This document shows, one piece after another, positions 58,557 through 64,000 of a DNA stretch of 64,000 bases; position 1 is the stretch's first letter, and each line of letters opens with the position of its first letter. A model generated the notes under the pieces. The model saw only the letters and a list, made by a program, of their open reading frames with translations. It had not been told where the DNA came from and made no database searches. Origin of the DNA: Acinetobacter sp. ANC 4558. GTDB lineage: Bacteria; Pseudomonadota; Gammaproteobacteria; Pseudomonadales; Moraxellaceae. The stretch spans positions 1 to 64,000 of the forward strand of contig NZ_NEGH01000002.1 in assembly GCF_002135375.1 (NCBI RefSeq), written 5' to 3'. A program made the position numbers and the translations under genes.

Positions 58557-59753
58557 TTAATGTGAAACATTCGCAATGGCTTTTGCAACAACTTCAATAT
58601 TTCCAGTATTCAATCCTGCAACACAAACTCGACCATTACGAATCAGATAAACGCCATATTTTTCACGAATTTCTTCAACTTGTTCAGGGCTTAATCCTGT
58701 AAAGCTAAACATGCCTTTTTGGTTCAATAGATAGCTAACATCGAGCTTAGGATTAATTTGCTGAATTGCTTGATGTAAATCAGATCGCATTTGTAATAAG
58801 CGTTTTAACATGACATCAACTTCAGACTTCCACTGCTGATACAGTACTTCACTTTCTAAAATGGTACGAACCAATTGAGCACCAAAGCGAGGTGGATTTG
58901 AATAATTCATTCGAATGGTGGCTTTAAGCTGACCTAAAACACGACTTGCAATTTCAGCAGATTCACATACTACAGACAATGAACCTACACGTTCACCGTA
59001 GAGTGAAAAAACTTTAGAGAATGAATTACTCACAAATCCAGTGAGTCCAGATTGAGCCAATGCACGAATGGCATAAGCATCTTGCTCAAGACCATCTCCC
59101 AAACCTAAATATGCAGAATCCAAAAATGGAATTATCTGTTTTTCTTTAAATAAATTGAATAATTGATCCCATTGAGCAGGAATTAGATCTAAACCTGTCG
59201 GGTTATGACAACATGCATGTAAAAGTACAATGCTATGCGCTGCTAAACTTTCGAATGTTTTCAGCATACCTGCAAAATCAATTTCACTTTTCCCTTGATT
59301 CAAATAGGGATAACGCAATACTTCAAAGCCAGCACCAGCAAAAATTGCTTGATGATTATCCCAAGTGGGTTGGCTTACATAAATTTTTGCATCTGGATAA
59401 TATCGTTTAAGAAAATCGGCACCAACACGTAGTGCACCTGAACCACCCACTGATTGCACAGTGACAATACGCTCTGTCACAGATGTTGATTGTTCACCAA
59501 AAATATGACGCTGTACAGCTTGACAATAACGTGCATCACCACTCATTGGTAAATATAAATTTGCTTCTACAGGCTGTTGATCTAAAAATTCTTTTGCAGC
59601 TTTAACAGAATCTAAAACAGGAACATTTCCCACCTCATCATAATAAAAGCCAACACTTAAGTTCACTTTTTCGCTACGTTGATCCTGATTAAAATCATCC
59701 ATAAGTGATAAAATTGGGTCACCAGGATATGCTTCAACATGTTCAAAAATCAT
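58557..59753 (-). CDS. tyrB: Aromatic-amino-acid/aspartate aminotransferase (TyrB/AspC family)
   Basis: 398-aa class I PLP aminotransferase of subgroup I-alpha. Motifs: VNLSVGFYYDE, SVGGSGALRVGADFL, LLHACCHNPTGLDL, PFLDSAYLGLGDG, the PLP lysine in VSNSFSKVFSLYGERVG (near residue 245) and the C-terminal Arg in RVCVAGLN. TyrB is favoured over AspC by the context, but the exact specificity cannot be read. It is last in the leftward alaX-lysE-tyrB row, 23 bases after lysE; it could convert tyrosine or phenylalanine to arylpyruvates. Confidence 0.85.
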   Translation of the reverse strand: MIFEHVEAYPGDPILSLMDDFNQDQRSEKVNLSVGFYYDEVGNVPVLDSVKAAKEFLDQQPVEANLYLPMSGDARYCQAVQRHIFGEQSTSVTERIVTVQSVGGSGALRVGADFLKRYYPDAKIYVSQPTWDNHQAIFAGAGFEVLRYPYLNQGKSEIDFAGMLKTFESLAAHSIVLLHACCHNPTGLDLIPAQWDQLFNLFKEKQIIPFLDSAYLGLGDGLEQDAYAIRALAQSGLTGFVSNSFSKVFSLYGERVGSLSVVCESAEIASRVLGQLKATIRMNYSNPPRFGAQLVRTILESEVLYQQWKSEVDVMLKRLLQMRSDLHQAIQQINPKLDVSYLLNQKGMFSFTGLSPEQVEEIREKYGVYLIRNGRVCVAGLNTGNIEVVAKAIANVSH

Positions 59754-59776
59754 TTAAAATACTCATTTCTTCAGGC

Positions 59777-60415
59777 TTATAGGCTTGTAAATATTAAGTT
59801 CATTGCGAAAATGATAAAAACAATTCCTATGAAAGTTTCAAATTTTCTCCCCATGCTTAAAAACTTATTTCGAACAATAGGTTGGGAAAATAAGACCGCT
59901 ACTACAATAAACCATAATGCATTAATCATACACATCCAAATACCATAAAATATTTGAATTTTCATCGGTGTTTGCGGATTCACCAACGTTGTGAAAATCG
60001 CAAGAAAAAAAATGGTCGCTTTAGGATTTAATGCATTGGTCATAAAACCTATGCTAAATGCCTTCCATTGGCTTAAAATCTGCGTACTGCCTATATTTTC
60101 ATTTGAGTCAATAACACTCGATGAGTGATTACGTAATAATCCCCAACCTAAATAAATCAAATATAAAGCACCACAAATACGAAATATCGACATCAACCAT
60201 GTATGGTGTTGAATAATCAGCCCTAATCCTACAAGTGTATAAAAAACATGAATTGAAATACCTGCGCCTATCCCAATCGCCGTAATAGATCCGATTCTTA
60301 CGCCAAAACGAATCGTATTTCTCACTGTAATCGCAAAATCTGGGCCAGGTAAAATTACCGCAAGAAAATGAACTAAAGCCAATCCTAAAAACTCAATGCC
60401 ATATTGTGCCCACAT
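59777..60415 (-). CDS. LysE/RhtB-family amino acid exporter
   Basis: About 212 aa with six predicted membrane helices. Family motif near the N-terminus: HFLAVILPGPDFAITVRNTI, and LYLIYLGWGLLRN in the third helix. Start ambiguous between ATGs at 60430 and 60415; the latter fits the usual length and overlaps the alaX stop by a few bases at most. Sits between the alanyl-tRNA-editing gene and the aminotransferase gene. Confidence 0.85.
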   Translation of the reverse strand: MWAQYGIEFLGLALVHFLAVILPGPDFAITVRNTIRFGVRIGSITAIGIGAGISIHVFYTLVGLGLIIQHHTWLMSIFRICGALYLIYLGWGLLRNHSSSVIDSNENIGSTQILSQWKAFSIGFMTNALNPKATIFFLAIFTTLVNPQTPMKIQIFYGIWMCMINALWFIVVAVLFSQPIVRNKFLSMGRKFETFIGIVFIIFAMNLIFTSL

Positions 60416-60416
60416 A

Positions 60417-61058
60417 TTATTGCTGCTCATCAGGAATTTTATAATGAATCGTCAGTTTATTTTTCTTTAACTTAGATTCCGTCAGGGTAATTTCAATAAT
60501 TTCAGACAAAAATTCTACATGCGTTCCACCACATGGATATGCAGGTAAAAAACCAAAATTCACTTCACGATAACCCTCTGCATTTGTTTTAATAAAGCAT
60601 TGCAAATGATCTGAAATATATTGATTACATTGCGTTTGTAAAGACTGTAAATCTATCTCTTGAGCGTGTTCTTGTTTTATAAATTGTACCTTCGCCTCCT
60701 CTGGCCAATGCTGAGCCTTTATTGGTGTCCAACCTAATTCTTGTACTAGATGTCCAATTAAATGCCCAGCAGAATGTAAACGACTATAATATTTTCTTTG
60801 CGCCTCATTCACTTGAGCAAAAGCCTGCCCTAAACAAATCGGCTGCTTACAATAATGAATAATTTCATCACCTTCAATCGCAACATGTTCAACCGAAATA
60901 TCCTTAATATTTCCAGTATCACTTGGTTGCCCTCCACCCTGTGGATGGAAAGGTGTTGCTGAAAGCTGCACAGCAAAAAGACCATTGGGCACTAAAGAAC
61001 ATGCTAAAACACTCACATCAGCACAAGTAGCACCTAATAAATATAAAGCCTCAGTCAT
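60417..61058 (-). CDS. AlaX-type alanyl-tRNA trans-editing protein
   Basis: About 213 aa, stand-alone homologue of the AlaRS editing domain that deacylates mischarged Ser- or Gly-tRNA(Ala). The Zn-binding motifs are HSAGH (H95, H99) and C-GGT-H in PAYPCGGTHVEF; FHPQGGGQPSDTG is the conserved substrate-side motif. Start at the ATG at 61058, two codons inside the longer frame. First gene of the leftward row, 88 bases from the divergent LysR gene. Confidence 0.87.
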   Translation of the reverse strand: MTEALYLLGATCADVSVLACSLVPNGLFAVQLSATPFHPQGGGQPSDTGNIKDISVEHVAIEGDEIIHYCKQPICLGQAFAQVNEAQRKYYSRLHSAGHLIGHLVQELGWTPIKAQHWPEEAKVQFIKQEHAQEIDLQSLQTQCNQYISDHLQCFIKTNAEGYREVNFGFLPAYPCGGTHVEFLSEIIEITLTESKLKKNKLTIHYKIPDEQQ

Positions 61059-61146
61059 AATCATCTCTAAAAATATTGCATAAAAAGATTATATAAATAT
61101 TGCCTAGAAATGATAATCTATCCAAAAATCAATTCATTTTTGCCCT

Positions 61147-62076
61147 ATGAGCACAAATCAAAGTATTTCATTGCTACAAGAAATGGCTATTTTTGTTAAA
61201 GTTGTTGAGACAGGAAGCTTCTCAGAAACAGCTCGACAACTTGGAAACACACCATCGGCAATTAGTCGAGCAATATCACGATTAGAACATGCACTCGGAA
61301 CTCGTTTGTTGCAAAGAACAACACGTAAATTACGTTTAAGTGAGAGTGGGAAACAAGCTTATATTCATTGCCTTGAAATGGTAAAATCCGCTCAAGCTGT
61401 CATTGAAAGTTCAGGTAAATTTGATTCAGAACCACAAGGTATTGTTCGAATTAGCGTACCTAAAGCTGTGGGACATTATCTACTTCATCCTCATATTCCA
61501 GAATTTTTAGAATATTATCCGAAAGTTGATATTCAAATGCTTTTGGAAGATAAACTCATAGACTTTATTGATAATGAAATCGATCTTGCAATCAGAATTA
61601 CCAATGAACCACCTTTAGGATTAAAAGGGAGAAAATTAATTAAAATTGATCATGTTCTTGTTGCAACACCTGAATATATAGAAAAAAATTCTCTGCCACA
61701 GCATCCTCAAGATTTAAAGCATCATCAATGTATTTTTTTGGGCGAACAAGCAAGTGACTCAAAATGGAGATTTCAAAAAGGGAATAAAACAATAAGTGTT
61801 ACGGTAAAAGGACGCTATTCAGCAAATCATACAGGTATAAGGTTAGATGCAGCATTACAGCATATGGGAATTGCAAGTTTACCTTATTTTGTTGCTCAGC
61901 ATTATTTAAAAACACAAGCCTTAATTCAAGTTCTACCAGATTGGTATTTCAAAACTTATTACAGTGGCGATGCTTGGTTACTCTACCCACCTACACGCCA
62001 TTTGGCACCCAAAATAGAAGTATTCATTCAATTTCTAGCAAAAAAACTTGCTGTAAATACTACTTATTTAGAATAA
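61147..62076 (+). CDS. LysR-family transcriptional regulator
   Basis: 309 aa. N-terminal LysR HTH (MAIFVKVVETGSFSETARQL, TPSAISRAISRLEHALGTRL) and a C-terminal periplasmic-binding-like effector domain (about 95-305, IVRISVPKAVGHYLL, IDNEIDLAIRI). Belongs to the CrgA/DmlR-like group. Divergent from alaX-lysE-tyrB, which it probably regulates. Confidence 0.87.
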   Translation: MSTNQSISLLQEMAIFVKVVETGSFSETARQLGNTPSAISRAISRLEHALGTRLLQRTTRKLRLSESGKQAYIHCLEMVKSAQAVIESSGKFDSEPQGIVRISVPKAVGHYLLHPHIPEFLEYYPKVDIQMLLEDKLIDFIDNEIDLAIRITNEPPLGLKGRKLIKIDHVLVATPEYIEKNSLPQHPQDLKHHQCIFLGEQASDSKWRFQKGNKTISVTVKGRYSANHTGIRLDAALQHMGIASLPYFVAQHYLKTQALIQVLPDWYFKTYYSGDAWLLYPPTRHLAPKIEVFIQFLAKKLAVNTTYLE

Positions 62077-62414
62077 TTTTTTAATTGCTCAACCTGAAAA
62101 TATATTTAAATTTCATGATTTAATAAAGTACATCCACAGAATACAAAGAATAAATCAATTAAAAATAAAGTACTTACAAATAAAACCGCAATTTAATCTT
62201 AAAAAGACACTCACTGTGTGTATCTTTCTTTAAGTTTTAGACACGCCTCAAAATCTTATCAATTTCTTTTCATGCTCTAGCAAACAGGATCATTTTTAGT
62301 ATAAGCTTTCTATCGCTAGTTTAAATTAACGATAAAAATTTCAGATATTTTTTTTATCTTTTTATAATTTTATCTCTTTATAATCAAATATATTTTTACG
62401 AAAATGAGTAGAAT
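62077..62414. other. 338-base intergenic region
   Basis: Between lysR and the lipoprotein gene. An imperfect hairpin AAAGACAC / GTGTATCTTT near 62203-62233 may end the lysR transcript. I see no coding frame. Confidence 0.4.
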
Positions 62415-63098
62415 ATGAATAAATTTAATTTATTACCTTTTTGTCTTATTTCAACATTATTCATAAGCAGTTGTGCTACAACAACATTGCTGAATAAGAG
62501 TGAAAAAACCTATACTAAAAATGTTAAAACACTTTTAGTGCAAGACAATGTGCTTGCTTTTGGGAAACCATTACAAAGCCTTTCTGATTTATCTCAAGAT
62601 AGCTTAGTCATTGCGGGTCAAAAAAATAGTTATGTTCTTACGAGTGGTGGCGATAAATTTGTTAAAGTCGTTACAGCACTGGATCCAAAATTTATACAAA
62701 TTGAAAAAGAATTAACGTTTTATTCTGCGGATAATGATGGAAAATTCACAGGTGTTCTACCTTTGGAATACGTTAAACTTTCAGAAGATGTGAGCAAAAA
62801 AGATCGTGAATTTTTTATTGAAAATGGTGCTAAAGAATGTACAAGCTCTAGTGATCAACGATTAAACTCTCAGCGTTTTTGTTTTACGATTCCATTGAAA
62901 GGTTTAGTCTATCCGATCGTCACGAATCGCAATACTCTTAAGCCATTAAGTAAACCATATACCGTCAGTATTTACACAACTCGAGAAGAAAAATCTACAC
63001 CACAAAGGCAACCTGAAAAGCTATTCCTCTTCCCTTTTGCGGTTGCTTTTGATGTTGTTACTTTACCTTTCCAAGCAATCAGTAAGATCTTCGAATAG
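62415..63098 (+). CDS. Predicted lipoprotein of unknown function
   Basis: 227 aa. The N-terminus has a lysine, a hydrophobic core and a lipobox (LFISSC, Cys at about residue 20), so it should be lipidated and exported. The mature part has two Cys (KECTSSS and QRFCFTI) and YVKLSEDVSKKDREF; I recognise no domain. It ends with a hydrophobic FLFPFAVAFDVVTLPFQAIS segment. Such lipoproteins are common in Acinetobacter. Confidence 0.7.
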   Translation: MNKFNLLPFCLISTLFISSCATTTLLNKSEKTYTKNVKTLLVQDNVLAFGKPLQSLSDLSQDSLVIAGQKNSYVLTSGGDKFVKVVTALDPKFIQIEKELTFYSADNDGKFTGVLPLEYVKLSEDVSKKDREFFIENGAKECTSSSDQRLNSQRFCFTIPLKGLVYPIVTNRNTLKPLSKPYTVSIYTTREEKSTPQRQPEKLFLFPFAVAFDVVTLPFQAISKIFE

Positions 63099-63372
63099 TA
63101 GTACATCCGCTTTTATAAAAGCTCCTATCATAAAAAGCCCAATGGTTATCATCTAACACGGGCTTTAACGATTGAAGCCATAAAAATTAATGATCGAAAA
63201 TCTAATTAATGAAAGTAAAGTATATTTTCTAGCTTTAATAGACAAATTTAATTTCTCTATCCACTAGAATCAGGATCTCTTGGCATTTCATGAAAGGTAC
63301 ACTATAAGATTTCTACTTATATTTACTGCCAAATGAATCATTGAACGATTACCAATGTTTTTAGTAATATTT

Positions 63373-63600
63373 TTAATAACTTGCTACATTTAGACCATCG
63401 AGAAAATTATCTAAAATTAAATTGGAGAGGTCAAAGGCTTTAGATAAATCTCGCCAAAGACATTCTATATCAACGCGATAAAGAGTAACGTCAATAAATA
63501 ATCTTAAATTTTGTTTAAAATAAATATTAAAATCTTTGCAAATAGCGTCTTGCTTTTTCCAATGTTGATTTATCAGTATTAAATACTTCTTCCACTCAAC
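63373..63600 (-). pseudogene. Decayed coding fragment without start
   Basis: A 75-codon open frame with no ATG at its head and an in-frame stop just before it. It reads LFIDVTLYRVDIECLWRDLS and then FDLSNLILDNFLDGL. The run IECLWRDL followed by SNLIL loosely resembles the C-terminal part of IS4-type transposases, but the match is weak. The surrounding 63099-63628 holds no other gene. It could equally be a remnant of an unrelated gene. Confidence 0.3.
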
Positions 63601-63628
63601 TTAGATGGACCAACTTATCATCTCCCGA

Positions 63629-64000
63629 TCATGTCTCCACCGTTAATCCTGCAGCTTTCCATTCTGGGTAACCATCTTCTAAACGTCTTACCTTAAATCC
63701 TTTTTCCCGTAAAAATCGGATAGCTTCAACAGATAAAATACAATACGCCCCTCGGCAATAAGCGATAATTTCATGATGCTTTGGTAATTGAGATAATTTT
63801 GTTTGTAAATCTTTGAGTGGGATATTTAATGCTTTGGGTAAATGGCCAATACTAAATTCATGCTCAGGGCGAACATCTAATAAGGTGACATCATCATCTT
63901 GTAAACGTGATAACAATGCCTGTCTAGAAATCGGCTCTAAAGTATCTTGTGCATTAAAATAATCGTTCATTATTTTTTGAATCTCTGCCCAATTATTCTC
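63629..64000 (-). CDS. ArsR-rhodanese fusion, C-terminal rhodanese part (5' end beyond window)
   Basis: Rhodanese domain (about 100 aa) with DVRPEHEFSIGHLPKALNIP and the active-site loop YCRGAYCILSVEAI (catalytic Cys in AYCRGAYC). The frame is open to the window edge: ten more codons (ENNWAEIQKI) precede the first ATG (63970) and lead into DYFNAQDTLEPISR, the linker I expect in ArsR-type HTH-rhodanese fusions. The HTH part should lie just outside. If it were a stand-alone rhodanese it would start at 63970. Confidence 0.75.
   Translation of the reverse strand, partial: ENNWAEIQKIMNDYFNAQDTLEPISRQALLSRLQDDDVTLLDVRPEHEFSIGHLPKALNIPLKDLQTKLSQLPKHHEIIAYCRGAYCILSVEAIRFLREKGFKVRRLEDGYPEWKAAGLTVET

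Overview
The window is low-GC DNA from a gamma-proteobacterium, and gene content and order point to Acinetobacter. The p-hydroxyphenylacetate (HPA) hydroxylase pair is the two-component C1/C2 enzyme described from A. baumannii. The antABC, iac-type and paa genes are likewise arranged as in that genus. I cannot fix the species. There are no rRNA or tRNA genes, no CRISPR array and no intact insertion sequence. Most of the window is a catabolic neighbourhood for aromatic acids.

Region 1 (1-9932): the 5' part of an indole-3-acetate (auxin) catabolic cluster (SnoaL-like fragment, iacA, iacH, divergent iacR), then anthranilate dioxygenase antABC, an aromatic-acid symporter and an AraC-type regulator. 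Region 2 (10505-23891): 4-hydroxyphenylacetate catabolism, with repressor hpaR, the C1/C2 hydroxylase, an MHS transporter, the hpaG1-G2-E-D-F-H-I operon and the divergent activator hpaA followed by a Bcr-type exporter. Region 3 (23960-28158): a GntR regulator divergent from a DUF2848/amidase/ACS-transporter operon of unknown substrate. Region 4 (28302-41195): phenylacetate catabolism (paaY, paaX, paaK, paaJ, paaG, paaE-A leftward; paaZ rightward), with no paaF, paaH or paaI, followed by a Spinster-like MFS transporter. Region 5 (41365-47834): metal resistance, with a Zn/Cd-type P-type ATPase and its ArsR sensor, then copA-cueR and a CopZ-like chaperone. Region 6 (47946-58118): AraC, a membrane-anchored ferredoxin reductase, a beta-barrel protein, another AraC, an APC permease, a LuxR regulator, and an FAD oxidoreductase/RidA/OCD-like operon. 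Region 7 (58557-64000): an alaX-lysE-tyrB-like operon with divergent LysR, a lipoprotein, a short decayed coding fragment and the 3' part of an ArsR-rhodanese fusion.

The pathways fit together. The iac route can deliver anthranilate to AntABC; HPA is hydroxylated by C1/C2 and cleaved by HpaD-HpaI to central metabolites; phenylacetate is activated by PaaK and processed by PaaABCDE, PaaG, PaaZ and PaaJ.

The intergenic DNA holds several readable regulatory signals: paired 14-bp palindromes in the hpaG promoter and a near-copy at hpaR (probable HpaR boxes); three GATAC-N26/27-GTATC-type dyads at paaA, paaZ and the MFS gene (probable PaaX boxes); two CueR promoters with 19-bp spacers; a SmtB/ArsR operator at the Zn ATPase; a perfect palindrome before the GntR/DUF2848 pair; and a long-spaced 23-bp inverted repeat between the APC permease and luxR.
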